Source: an uncultured Eubacteriales bacterium
GTDB lineage: Bacteria > Bacillota > Clostridia > Oscillospirales > Oscillospiraceae
Length of the DNA: 13,729 bases
Direction of reading: 5' to 3'
Assembly (NCBI GenBank): GCA_959602365.1
Contig: CAUGSS010000054.1
Span: forward strand, 1 to 13,729
The translations under genes and the position numbers were made by a program. Below, in pieces: positions 6,187 to 13,406 of this stretch (positions are counted from its first letter, which is position 1; each line of letters begins with the position of its first letter). Below the pieces are notes generated by a model. The model did no database searches and was not told where the DNA came from. It worked only from the letters and a program-made list of their open reading frames with translations.

Positions 6187-6450
6187 TTATTCAGCAGGCG
6201 CAGTGGAAACCAGCTTGGCCAGGGCCTCCAGCGCCTCCGCCTCATCGACGCCGTCGGCGATCAGAGAGATCGTGGTGCCGTCCGTGATGCCCATGGAGAG
6301 CACACCCAGCAGGCTCTTGGCGTTGACGCGTCGGTCGTCCTTCTCCACCCAGATAGAGCTCTTGAACTCGTTGGCCTTCTGGATAAAGAAGGTGGCAGGC
6401 CGGGCAAACAGGCCGACTTTATTGTTGACAACTGTTTCTCTCACCGTCAT
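6187..6450 (-). CDS. HPr-family protein without the phosphorylatable His15 (Crh-like)
   Basis: 87 residues, the exact length of the HPr fold. True HPr carries GLHARPA, whose His15 passes phosphate from enzyme I to the sugar-specific EII proteins. Here the motif is GLFARPAT: residue 15 is Phe, encoded by TTT at 6408-6406, two base changes from a His codon. The regulatory site is intact: Ser46 in VNAKSLLGV is where HPr kinase (HprK) would act. This pattern matches the logic of Bacillus subtilis Crh, which has Gln at position 15, cannot carry sugar phosphate and serves as a CcpA corepressor when phosphorylated on serine. I infer a regulatory, not transport, role. It is a single-gene unit with a good promoter, GGGGGAGG as ribosome binding site 9 bases before ATG, and its own terminator. 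uvrC is next; hprK lies near uvrC in many Clostridia but is not in this window. Confidence 0.9.
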   Translation of the reverse strand: MTVRETVVNNKVGLFARPATFFIQKANEFKSSIWVEKDDRRVNAKSLLGVLSMGITDGTTISLIADGVDEAEALEALAKLVSTAPAE

Positions 6451-6498
6451 ACGGATAATCCTCCCCCAATTTTGATAAAAGAAAGCTTTTTCTAATTA

Positions 6499-6528
6499 AG
6501 AATACCAAAACCCGCAAAGTCCCGTCAA
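6499..6528 (-). promoter_or_regulatory. Promoter of the HPr-like gene
   Basis: On the - strand TTGACG (6528-6523), an 18-base spacer and TATTCT (6504-6499). This gives a leader of about 40 bases before the ATG at 6450. The region is AT-rich compared with its flanks. I see no clear catabolite-response (cre) palindrome. Confidence 0.6.
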
Positions 6529-6550
6529 CGGCAAAATAGACAAACTTCCC

Positions 6551-6571
6551 AAAAATGAAGGGGCCTTTCAT
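6551..6571 (-). terminator. Weak candidate terminator after mutS2
   Basis: On the - strand ATGAAAGG and CCTTCAT can pair with one bulged A and a tight loop, followed by TTTTT. It lies 37 bases after the mutS2 stop and just upstream of the HPr-like promoter. A second copy of TGAAGG at 6571-6576 could form a competing hairpin, so termination may be partial. Confidence 0.4.
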
Positions 6572-6608
6572 GAAGGAATCGCTGGACAAGTTCACCATCT
6601 CTCCGCTG

Positions 6609-8996
6609 TTATTTCAGTTCCACCACGGTGACGCCGTCCTCCCCCTCGCCAAACCGGCCGGGGCGGAAGCTCTTGACATACTTGCTGGTCTTCAAATGGC
6701 GGCGCACGGCGCTCCGGAGGGCGCCGGTTCCCTTGCCGTGGATGATGGTCACTGTGCCCAGATGGGCCAGCAGCGCGTCGTCCAAATAGCGGTCCACGGC
6801 GTCCAGGGCCTCGTCGCTCATCATCCCCCGCAGATCCAGTTCCGGCTTGACTCCGGCGGCCCGGACCCGGGTCACAGCCCGGGAGGCCTGCTTCTGGCGC
6901 TGCTTTTTGGCCCGGGCCGCGGCGTCCTCCACCACCCGGACTTCCTCCTGTTTGGCGGTGATCTTGAGAATGCCCGCCTGGAGCTGGAGGGAACCGTCCT
7001 TGCCCACGCTGATGACCTCAGCCTGGGTGCCCATCTTGACCAGTTCCACAATATCTCCGGCCACGGCGGGCCGGGTGGGGGGCGGGGCCTCCTCCTGGCG
7101 CCGGGCCTGGGTGCGGCTCTCGGTCTCGTTGATGAGCCGCCGGACCTCGGAGCGCTGCTGGTTGACGGCCTGGAAATCCTGTGTTTTCCTGGCCTGCTTC
7201 TTCATCTCAGTGAGCTCGTTGAACACCAGCTCGCTCATCTCCCGGGCCTCCCGGATGATGGCCTCCGCCTCGGCCCGGGCGTCCTTCAGGGCCCGCTCCC
7301 GCTCCTCTTCCAGCCGGCGGCGGTAGTCCCGGGCGGCGTCGGCGTCCTTTTTGGTGCTCTGGCGCAGCCGGGCGGCCTCCAGCCGCTCCTCCTCCAGGGC
7401 GCGGCGCTGGGCCTCCAGCTGGGCGATGACGTCCTCAAAGCGGATGTTCTCCTCGCTCATATGGGTGTTGGCCCGCTCGATGATGTGGTCGGGCAGCCCC
7501 AGCCGCCGGGAGATGGCAAAGGCGTTGGACTTGCCCGGCACCCCGATCAGCAGCCGGTAGGTGGGCCGCAGGGACTCCACGTCGAACTCGCAGCAGGCGT
7601 TCTCCACCCCGTCGGTGGTCATGGCGTAGAGCTTCAGCTCGGCGTAGTGGGTGGTGGCGCACACCCGCATCCCCAGGGAACGGCTCTCCTCGATGATGGC
7701 CTCGGCCAGGGCGGCCCCCTCGATGGGATCGGTGCCCGCCCCCAGCTCGTCGTAGAGCACCAGGGTGTGGTCGTCGGCCTCCTTGAGGATCTTGACGATG
7801 TTGGTCATGTGGGCGGAGAAGGTGGACAGGGACTGCTCGATGGACTGCTCGTCCCCGATGTCCGCCAGCACCTGGGAGAACACCGAGAAATAGCTGTCGT
7901 CCCCCACCGGCAGGTGAAGGCCGCACTGGGCCATGACGGTGAGCAGGCCGGCGGTCTTGAGGGTGACGGTCTTGCCGCCGGTGTTGGGGCCGGTGACAAT
8001 CAGGGTGTCAAAGTCCTCTCCCAGCCGCAGGTCGATGGGCACCGCCTTCTTCTGGTCCAGCAGCGGGTGCCGGGCCCGGCGGAAGCGGAAACCGCCGCTC
8101 TCCCCCATCCGGGGGGCGGAGCAGTTGAGCCGGTAGGACAGCTTGCCCCGGGCGAAGATGGCGTCCAGCTCCACCAGGAAGTCGTAGTTCTGGGCGATGA
8201 CCTCCCGCTGGGCGGCGCACTGGGCGGAGAGGGCGCGCAGGATGCGCTCGATCTCCTTCTCCTCCTGGGAGAGCAGCTCCCGCAGCTCGTTGTTGGCCTT
8301 CACCGCCCCCATGGGCTCGATGAAGTAGGTGGAGCCGGTGGCGGAGACGTCGTGGACCAGGCCGGGGATCATGGAGCGGTACTCCGCCTTCACCGGCACC
8401 ACAAACCGGTCGGAGCGGATGGTGATGATGGCCTCCTGGAGGTATTTGCTGGCCTGGGAGGCGATCAGCTTCTGGAGCACCTCCCGGGCCTTGCCCGAGG
8501 TGGAGCGGATGTGGCGGCGGATGTCGGCCAGGGCGGCGCTGGCGGTGTCGGCGATCTCCTCCTCTGAGAGGATGGAGCCGGTGATGGTGTCCTCCAGGGC
8601 CTTGTCCGGAGTCAGGGCGCGGAACAGGGGCCGCAGGCAGTTGCGCTCCTCGTCCCCGTCGCAGTAGGCGGACACCGCCCGGGTGGTGCGCAGCACCGCG
8701 GCGATGTCCAGCAGCTCCCGGTTGTTGAGCATGCCCCCCAGCTCCGCCCGCTGGAGGGCGGCCCCCACCGGCTTGAGCCCGGCAAAAGAGGGGGTGCCCA
8801 GCCGGTCCATCATGTCCCGGGCGGCGGTGGTCTCCTCCTGAAGCCGGGCCACCTCCCGGGGGTCGGAGGAGGGCCGCAGGGCGGCGCACTTGTCCTTGGC
8901 CGCCTGGGTGACGCACTGGGCGCACAGCATCTCCAGCACCCGGGGGAACTCCAGGGTGCGGAGGGATTTTTCGTATAATTCTGTCAGTTCACTCAT
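6609..8996 (-). CDS. mutS2: MutS2 (Smr-domain MutS homologue)
   Basis: 795 residues, full length. Family roles: MutS2 restrains homologous recombination in some bacteria, while in B. subtilis it acts on collided ribosomes; it is not a mismatch-repair protein. Domains in order: MutS core and lever region (about 1-310); ABC-type ATPase with Walker A GPNTGGKT at 336-343, signature STFSAHM at 391-397, Walker B LVLYDE at 412-417 and the TTHYAEL switch at 448-454; a long charged coiled coil (about 520-635); a small KOW-like segment (about 643-690); and a C-terminal Smr nuclease domain with LDLRG at 720-724 and HGKGTG at 753-758. Both catalytic sites look intact. AAAGGAAA precedes the ATG, which overlaps the stop of the VanZ-family gene by 8 bases, so it is translated as the last gene of the long string. 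Confidence 0.97.
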   Translation of the reverse strand: MSELTELYEKSLRTLEFPRVLEMLCAQCVTQAAKDKCAALRPSSDPREVARLQEETTAARDMMDRLGTPSFAGLKPVGAALQRAELGGMLNNRELLDIAAVLRTTRAVSAYCDGDEERNCLRPLFRALTPDKALEDTITGSILSEEEIADTASAALADIRRHIRSTSGKAREVLQKLIASQASKYLQEAIITIRSDRFVVPVKAEYRSMIPGLVHDVSATGSTYFIEPMGAVKANNELRELLSQEEKEIERILRALSAQCAAQREVIAQNYDFLVELDAIFARGKLSYRLNCSAPRMGESGGFRFRRARHPLLDQKKAVPIDLRLGEDFDTLIVTGPNTGGKTVTLKTAGLLTVMAQCGLHLPVGDDSYFSVFSQVLADIGDEQSIEQSLSTFSAHMTNIVKILKEADDHTLVLYDELGAGTDPIEGAALAEAIIEESRSLGMRVCATTHYAELKLYAMTTDGVENACCEFDVESLRPTYRLLIGVPGKSNAFAISRRLGLPDHIIERANTHMSEENIRFEDVIAQLEAQRRALEEERLEAARLRQSTKKDADAARDYRRRLEEERERALKDARAEAEAIIREAREMSELVFNELTEMKKQARKTQDFQAVNQQRSEVRRLINETESRTQARRQEEAPPPTRPAVAGDIVELVKMGTQAEVISVGKDGSLQLQAGILKITAKQEEVRVVEDAAARAKKQRQKQASRAVTRVRAAGVKPELDLRGMMSDEALDAVDRYLDDALLAHLGTVTIIHGKGTGALRSAVRRHLKTSKYVKSFRPGRFGEGEDGVTVVELK

Positions 8997-9552
8997 GGTT
9001 CGTTTCCTTTTTGGGGCACAGCCGCCGCAGGGCCAGAGAGAGCAGCCAGCCCAGCAGCGCCCCCAATGTATTCAAGATCAAATCGTCGATGTCCCGCTGG
9101 CGGCCCACCAGGGGCTGGACCAGCTCGATGAAACAGCTGCACCCAAACCCCAGCAGCACCGGCCAGGCCTGCCCCATCCGGGGCCAGAGCAGGGGCGGCA
9201 GCAGCCCCAGTGGGACAAACACCGCCACATTGCCCGCCAGATTGACGGCGCCGGCGGCGCTGGCAAGCCCCAGGCGCAGATACCGGCGGATGGAGACAAA
9301 GGGGATATAATTGGCCCCGCCGACGCCCCAGCCCATCAGGGCCAGGCCCTCCCCGTCCCATACCAGCCGGGGCAGCACCGTCTGCCGGGCCAGGGCGGCC
9401 AGATAGAGCACGAACAGGGCCAGCAGCGCCTCCCGGCCCGAGGAAGTCTTTCGTCCGGTCTTCTTCAGAAAAACCAACCGGACCAGGGCCCAGAAGGGCA
9501 GCAGGCAGAGCATAACCAACCCCATGTTTTTCAGATAGTACAGGATGCTCAA
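8989..9552 (-). CDS. VanZ-family membrane protein
   Basis: 187 residues with about four membrane helices (about 10-30, 40-60, 103-122 and 131-149) and a final hydrophobic segment (159-177). VanZ-family signatures are present: NLAGNVAVFVPLG at 104-116, and FIELVQPLVGRQRDIDDLILN at 141-161 with its conserved Glu, Gln, Arg and paired Asp residues. The founding member gives low-level teicoplanin resistance, but most family members have no known function, so no resistance should be assumed. The start is TTG at 9552, part of a TTGA overlap with the recO stop; GAGGTG lies 6 bases before it. The next ATG in frame (codon 10) would cut into the first helix. It sits between recO and mutS2 and is probably coupled to both. 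Confidence 0.85.
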   Translation of the reverse strand: MSILYYLKNMGLVMLCLLPFWALVRLVFLKKTGRKTSSGREALLALFVLYLAALARQTVLPRLVWDGEGLALMGWGVGGANYIPFVSIRRYLRLGLASAAGAVNLAGNVAVFVPLGLLPPLLWPRMGQAWPVLLGFGCSCFIELVQPLVGRQRDIDDLILNTLGALLGWLLSLALRRLCPKKETNHE

Positions 9553-10304
9553 GGGCCCACCTCTTCCAACTGCTTATAAAAGTCCAGGGTGCGGAACCCC
9601 CGCTCCAGCTGGGAGAGGACAAAGGCCTCGGAGGCCGCCCCCATCTTCTCCAGGGAGGCCGGCGAGAGCCGGAAGGAAAACAGCTTGCGGCTGTCCCCGT
9701 AGAGCACATGCCGCATGGCGGCCAGGCTGCCCGCATCCAGGGGCAGGGAGATGCCCGCCCCCAGCGCGCTCCGGCAGCCGGGACAGTGGAGCACTCCCTG
9801 GTTCAGATGGAACCGGGGCTCCTCCGGCTCCTGCCCGCAGACGGCGCAGCTGTCCAGCCGGGGCTCGTAGCCCGCCAGCGCCATCAGCTTGAGCTCAAAG
9901 GCCCCTTTGACCAGCGCCAGGGGGCGGTCCAGCTCCTCCAACGCATAGAGCGCGTTGAGCAGCAGGCTCAAAATGTCCGGCGCGGGCAGCTCCTCGGCAG
10001 TCAAGGCCTCGGTGAGCTCGGCAAACCAGGCGCCCAGGGACAGCTTGTCCAAGTCGCTGCGCACCCGCCGGAACTCCCGCAGCACCTCTCCCTCCCGGAC
10101 ACTCCAGCGCCCCCGGTACTCATATAATGTAAATTCAGAATAGCACAGCAGCTGGCTCACCGCCGCCACAGGGCTGTTCTTCCTCTGACAGCCCCGGGCG
10201 GAGATGGTCAATTTGCCCGCATCCCGGGTCAACACCGTCAGAATCTTGTCCGACTCCTTGTAATTGACTTCCCGCAGCACAATGCCGGCAGTGGTCATAT
10301 GCAT
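9549..10304 (-). CDS. recO: DNA repair protein RecO
   Basis: 251 residues, typical for RecO. It works with RecR, and RecF at gaps, to load RecA onto single-stranded DNA covered by SSB and to anneal strands. The N-terminal OB fold is visible (TTAGIVLREVNYKESDKILT, then GKLTISARG), followed by a helical domain and a zinc finger with C153, C156, C174 and C177 (CAVC and CPGC). ATG 10304 has AAGGAGA about 7 bases before it; ATG 10298 is an alternative two codons later. Following era and the YqzL-like gene matches the usual Firmicutes order. Its stop overlaps the TTG start of the VanZ-family gene. Confidence 0.95.
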   Translation of the reverse strand: MHMTTAGIVLREVNYKESDKILTVLTRDAGKLTISARGCQRKNSPVAAVSQLLCYSEFTLYEYRGRWSVREGEVLREFRRVRSDLDKLSLGAWFAELTEALTAEELPAPDILSLLLNALYALEELDRPLALVKGAFELKLMALAGYEPRLDSCAVCGQEPEEPRFHLNQGVLHCPGCRSALGAGISLPLDAGSLAAMRHVLYGDSRKLFSFRLSPASLEKMGAASEAFVLSQLERGFRTLDFYKQLEEVGP

Positions 10305-10327
10305 GGCGGTCTCTCCTTCGCCTATGT

Positions 10328-10353
10328 ACCGCGGCGCTCAATCGCGCCGCGGT
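10328..10353 (-). other. Strong hairpin enclosing the stop codon of the YqzL-like gene
   Basis: A 10-base perfect inverted repeat (10328-10337 and 10344-10353, nearly all G/C) with the TGA stop in its 6-base loop. There is no T-run on either side, so it is not a classical terminator. It lies 24 bases before the recO start codon and could protect or process the message, or tune recO translation. Confidence 0.6.
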
Positions 10354-10493
10354 CCGTTCCGGCCCGTTTCCCGGTCCCGGGCCTTTTGGCCCTCCCGTTC
10401 CTCCTGCCGCTTTACCGCCTGGCTGTAGGTATAGGCCTGGGGCAGTCCGCTGACCAGGAAGATCCGGAGGGCCTGCTGGGAATCCAATGCCAT
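10338..10493 (-). CDS. YqzL-like small protein (51 aa)
   Basis: A 51-residue reading frame between era and recO, the position held by yqzL in B. subtilis. The first half (ALDSQQALRIFLVSGLPQA, then YTYSQAVKRQ) is similar in layout to YqzL, which has an aromatic/IF-containing strand, then SG or TG, then a Tyr-rich helix start. The second half is a charged Arg/Glu/Lys/Gly tail. The ATG at 10493 has AGGAG 8 bases before it; the ATG at 10499 is only 2 bases from that site and is less likely. YqzL function is unknown. The similarity is by eye and short, so family assignment rests mainly on position and length. Confidence 0.7.
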   Translation of the reverse strand: MALDSQQALRIFLVSGLPQAYTYSQAVKRQEEREGQKARDRETGRNGPRRD

Positions 10494-10608
10494 GGCCATC
10501 TCTCCTCTCCCCGTCTAGTCTGCGGCGGGGCGGGCGGACTCATGCTGGAAATTTGAGCAAAGACAGGCCGCCCTTTTCCAGCGGCCGCTCACCAGGGAGC
10601 GCCCGGCC

Positions 10609-11508
10609 TCACGAATCCTCCCGATAGCCCATGTTGTGAACCCCGGCCAGGCTGTCCCGCCAGTTCTCCTTGACCTTGACCCAGGTCTGGAGGTAGACTT
10701 TCGTGCCCATGAACCGCTCCATGTCCTTGCGGGCCAGGGAGGACACCTTCTTCAGCATGGCGCCCCCCTTGCCGATGATAATCCCCTTGTGGCTGGCCTT
10801 CTCGCAGAAGATGGTGGCCTCCACGTCGATGATCTCGTCCTCCCGCTCGGAAAAACGGGTGATCTCCACGGCGGTGCCGTGGGGGATCTCCTTGTCCAGG
10901 CAGTAGAGCAGCTTCTCCCGCAGGATCTCCGCCATGACCTGGCGCTCGGGCTGGTCGGTGGTCATCTCCTCCGGGAAGAGCTGGGGCCCCTCGGGCAGGA
11001 GGCGGCCCAGCAGCTCCAGCAGCTCCTCCACCCCGTCTTTATTCCGGGCGGAGATGGGCATCACCGCCTCAAAGCTGTGGACGGCGGTGTAGGCGGCGAT
11101 GACCTCCAGCACCTTCTCTTTGCTCTCCAGGGTGTCCACCTTGTTGATGACCAGCACGGCGGGCAGCTTGAGGGCCTCGATGCGCCGGATCAGCTCCAGC
11201 TCCGGCTCTCCCACGTTGGCCACCGGATCCACCACCAGCAGCACCGCGTCCACGTCGGCCACGCTGGCGCGCACCACCCCCACCATGTACTCGCCCAGCC
11301 GGTTGCGGGCCTTGTGGAGTCCCGGGGTGTCCAGAAAGACATACTGGCGCTCCCCCCGGGTGACAATGCCGCTGATGCGGTTGCGGGTGGTCTGGGGCTT
11401 GCTGGATACAATGGCGATCTTCTCCCCCACGAAGGCGTTGAGCAGGGTGGACTTGCCCACATTGGGCCGCCCGCACAGGGTAATCATGCCGGAATGTGTA
11501 ATCTTCAT
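10609..11508 (-). CDS. era: GTPase Era
   Basis: 299 residues, normal Era length. Era binds the 3' end of 16S rRNA and acts as a checkpoint in 30S subunit assembly. All G motifs are present: GRPNVGKS at 13-20, the G2 TTR at 40-42, DTPG at 60-63, NKVD at 122-125 and SAR at 153-155. The C-terminal KH RNA-binding domain carries KGIIIGKGG at 241-249. The ATG overlaps the stop of the MATE gene (ATGA), and AGGAGAA inside the MATE end serves as ribosome binding site. In many Firmicutes dgkA and cdd lie between ybeY and era; here they are absent and a MATE gene takes that place. Downstream of the stop there are about 110 bases with no gene before the YqzL-like start. Confidence 0.98.
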   Translation of the reverse strand: MKITHSGMITLCGRPNVGKSTLLNAFVGEKIAIVSSKPQTTRNRISGIVTRGERQYVFLDTPGLHKARNRLGEYMVGVVRASVADVDAVLLVVDPVANVGEPELELIRRIEALKLPAVLVINKVDTLESKEKVLEVIAAYTAVHSFEAVMPISARNKDGVEELLELLGRLLPEGPQLFPEEMTTDQPERQVMAEILREKLLYCLDKEIPHGTAVEITRFSEREDEIIDVEATIFCEKASHKGIIIGKGGAMLKKVSSLARKDMERFMGTKVYLQTWVKVKENWRDSLAGVHNMGYREDS

Positions 11509-12905
11509 ATCGTTTTCTCCTGAGTTTGGCCGGCCTGAGCCAGCTCTTTTTTGCGCAGCCCCCGGTAGGAGGTGAACAGGAATGTGAGGAAGCAGGCCGC
11601 GGCAGAAATGGTGTCCGCAATGGGCTCGGCCGCAAAGATGCCGGCCACGCCGAACCCCAGCCGGGGCATCAGCAGAATCAGCGGAATCAGCAGAAACACC
11701 TTGCGCAGCAGGGCGAAAAAGGTGGCCTTTTTGGCCTCACCCATGGCCACAAAGGTGTTCTGGCTGGCGGTCTGCAGGGCAAACAGGAAGGTGAGCAGGA
11801 AAAAGATGCGCAGCATGGGCACCGCCGTGGCCAGCAGATCCGGGTCGCTGTTGAACACGGAGATGATCTGGGGCATGAACAGCTGGATCAGTCCCCAGGC
11901 CACCACGGCATAGGTCAGGCAGGCGCCGGTCAGGAACCGGTAGCACTGGCGCACCCGGCTGTAGGCGCCGGCGCCATAGTTGTATCCGGTGACCGGCTGG
12001 GCCCCCTGGCCAAACCCCTGAATGATCATGGTGTAGATCTGGCTGATGGAGGTGGCCACTGTCATGGTGGTCACATAGATATCCCCGCCGTAACGGAACA
12101 GGCTGGCATTGAACACGGCGGAGATGGCGCTCTCGGTGATCTGCATGATAAAGCTGGACACGCCCAGGGCGCAGATCTTTCCCAGCAGCGGCCAGCTGGG
12201 CCGGAGATACTGCCGCCGCAGCCGGATCAGATTCTTTTTGCCCAGCAGGAAGCGGAACACCCACAGGCAGGAGACCACCTGGGAGATCACCGTGGCGATG
12301 GCCGCACCGGCCACCCCCAGCCCGAGGACAAAGATAAAGATGGGGTCCAGCACAATATTGCACAGGGCGCCGATGCCCACGGTGACCATGCCGTCCCGGG
12401 TGAACCCCTGGGCGTTGATAAAGGTGTTCAGGCCCAGGGTGAGCATCACCGGCAGGCTGCCCATCAGGTAAATGGTAATATACTCATTGGCATAAGGATA
12501 GGTGGCGTCGCTGGCCCCAAACAGGTATAAGACGGGCTCCCGCAGCAGGAAACAGGCCAGGGGCACCACAATCCCCAGCACCGTCAGGGCGGTGACGCAG
12601 TTGCCCAGCACCTGCTCCGCCCGCTGGTCCCTCTTGCTGCCCCGGAGAATGGAGCTCAGCGGCGCGCCGCCGTAGCCGATCAGGGCGGCGAAGGCGGACA
12701 CCGTCATGGTGATGGGAAAGCACAATCCGATGCCGGTCAGGGCGGTCTGCCCCACCCCCGCCATGTGGCCGATATAGATCCGGTCCACGATGGAATACAG
12801 GGCGTTGACAATCTGGGCCACAATCATGGGGATGGCCAGCTTCATAATCAGCCGGGGCACATTGCCCTGAGAAAAATCATTTTTTCTCTCTTGTGTCTCT
12901 GACAT
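11505..12905 (-). CDS. MATE-family efflux transporter
   Basis: 466 residues with about twelve membrane helices, the usual MATE layout. Family signatures: a cytoplasmic N-terminus, then RLIMKLAIPMIVAQIVNALY leading to DRIYIG; FINAQGFTRDGM with NIVLDPIF in the first half; and FGQGAQPVTGYNYGAG in the second half, the motif shared by MATE proteins around the GxxQxxxPxxxYN element. MATE proteins export cationic drugs or metabolites in exchange for Na+ or H+; the substrate cannot be read from sequence. It begins 12 bases after the ybeY stop with only a weak ribosome binding site (GGAT), suggesting translation by coupling, and its stop overlaps the era start. Confidence 0.93.
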   Translation of the reverse strand: MSETQERKNDFSQGNVPRLIMKLAIPMIVAQIVNALYSIVDRIYIGHMAGVGQTALTGIGLCFPITMTVSAFAALIGYGGAPLSSILRGSKRDQRAEQVLGNCVTALTVLGIVVPLACFLLREPVLYLFGASDATYPYANEYITIYLMGSLPVMLTLGLNTFINAQGFTRDGMVTVGIGALCNIVLDPIFIFVLGLGVAGAAIATVISQVVSCLWVFRFLLGKKNLIRLRRQYLRPSWPLLGKICALGVSSFIMQITESAISAVFNASLFRYGGDIYVTTMTVATSISQIYTMIIQGFGQGAQPVTGYNYGAGAYSRVRQCYRFLTGACLTYAVVAWGLIQLFMPQIISVFNSDPDLLATAVPMLRIFFLLTFLFALQTASQNTFVAMGEAKKATFFALLRKVFLLIPLILLMPRLGFGVAGIFAAEPIADTISAAACFLTFLFTSYRGLRKKELAQAGQTQEKTI

Positions 12906-12917
12906 TGCTTATCCGGG

Positions 12918-13406
12918 TCAATCCCGGGTCATACCCAGTTTGCCCAGAATAGCCTCCTCTCTTGCCCGCATTTGGGCCTTCTCTTCTCCCTCGTCCATAT
13001 GGTCATAGCCCAGCAGGTGGAGCACCGAATGGACGGCCAGATAGCACAGTTCCCGCTCCAACGGATGGCCGTACTCCTCCGCCTGGGCCCGGGCCCGCTC
13101 CAGGGAGATGACCATATCCCCCAGGGGGGTCAGGCCGGTGGCCGGATCGGCGTCGGCGCCGTCCGCCGGGGGCTGGCCGGGAAGGTAGTTGAACATGGGA
13201 AAGCTGAGCACGTCGGTGGGCCGGTCAATGTCCCGCTGTTCCAGGTTGATCTGGTGGATGCCCTCGTCGTCGGTGATGAGCACGTCCACCTCGCAGGGGA
13301 TGGCCACTCCCTCCGCCTCCAGGGCGGCGCCGATGGCCCGCTCCAACAGCGCGGCGCAGGGGAACTCCCCCTCCAGATCCGAGGAAATCAAAATCTGATG
13401 GTTCAC
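12918..13406 (-). CDS. ybeY: Endoribonuclease YbeY (rRNA maturation factor)
   Basis: 162 residues. YbeY is a zinc-dependent RNase needed for 16S rRNA 3'-end maturation and 70S quality control. The signature metal motif HSVLHLLGYDH is at 126-136, with the three zinc-binding histidines H126, H130 and H136. Also typical are DRPTDVLSFPMF at 61-72 and LGDMVISLERA at 95-105. Between them is a slightly long Gly/Asp/Pro-rich loop (74-93). The start is GTG at 13406, forming a GTGA overlap with the phoH stop; GGGAGGG lies about 8 bases before it. phoH-ybeY is a conserved bacterial pair. Confidence 0.96.
   Translation of the reverse strand: MNHQILISSDLEGEFPCAALLERAIGAALEAEGVAIPCEVDVLITDDEGIHQINLEQRDIDRPTDVLSFPMFNYLPGQPPADGADADPATGLTPLGDMVISLERARAQAEEYGHPLERELCYLAVHSVLHLLGYDHMDEGEEKAQMRAREEAILGKLGMTRD

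Noticed and set aside
6054..6245. Extension of uvrC to an upstream start at 6245
   Set aside because: It would overlap the HPr-like gene and its terminator, and adds an Arg/Pro-rich segment not seen in UvrC. ATG 6053 has a good ribosome binding site.
6555..8567. 670-codon open frame on the + strand opposite mutS2
   Set aside because: Antisense shadow of mutS2. It shows long Gly/Leu/Val/Gln runs with no domain, and the MutS2 motifs lie on the other strand.
10566..10586. GGCCGC/GCGGCC hairpin downstream of era as a terminator
   Set aside because: The stem is 6 bp with a 9-base loop, followed by TGTCTTTG and not a T-run. The downstream genes have no evident promoter, so termination here is unlikely.
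10500..10608. A further small gene between era and the YqzL-like gene
   Set aside because: The only ATG frame of note on the - strand stops after nine codons and has no ribosome binding site.
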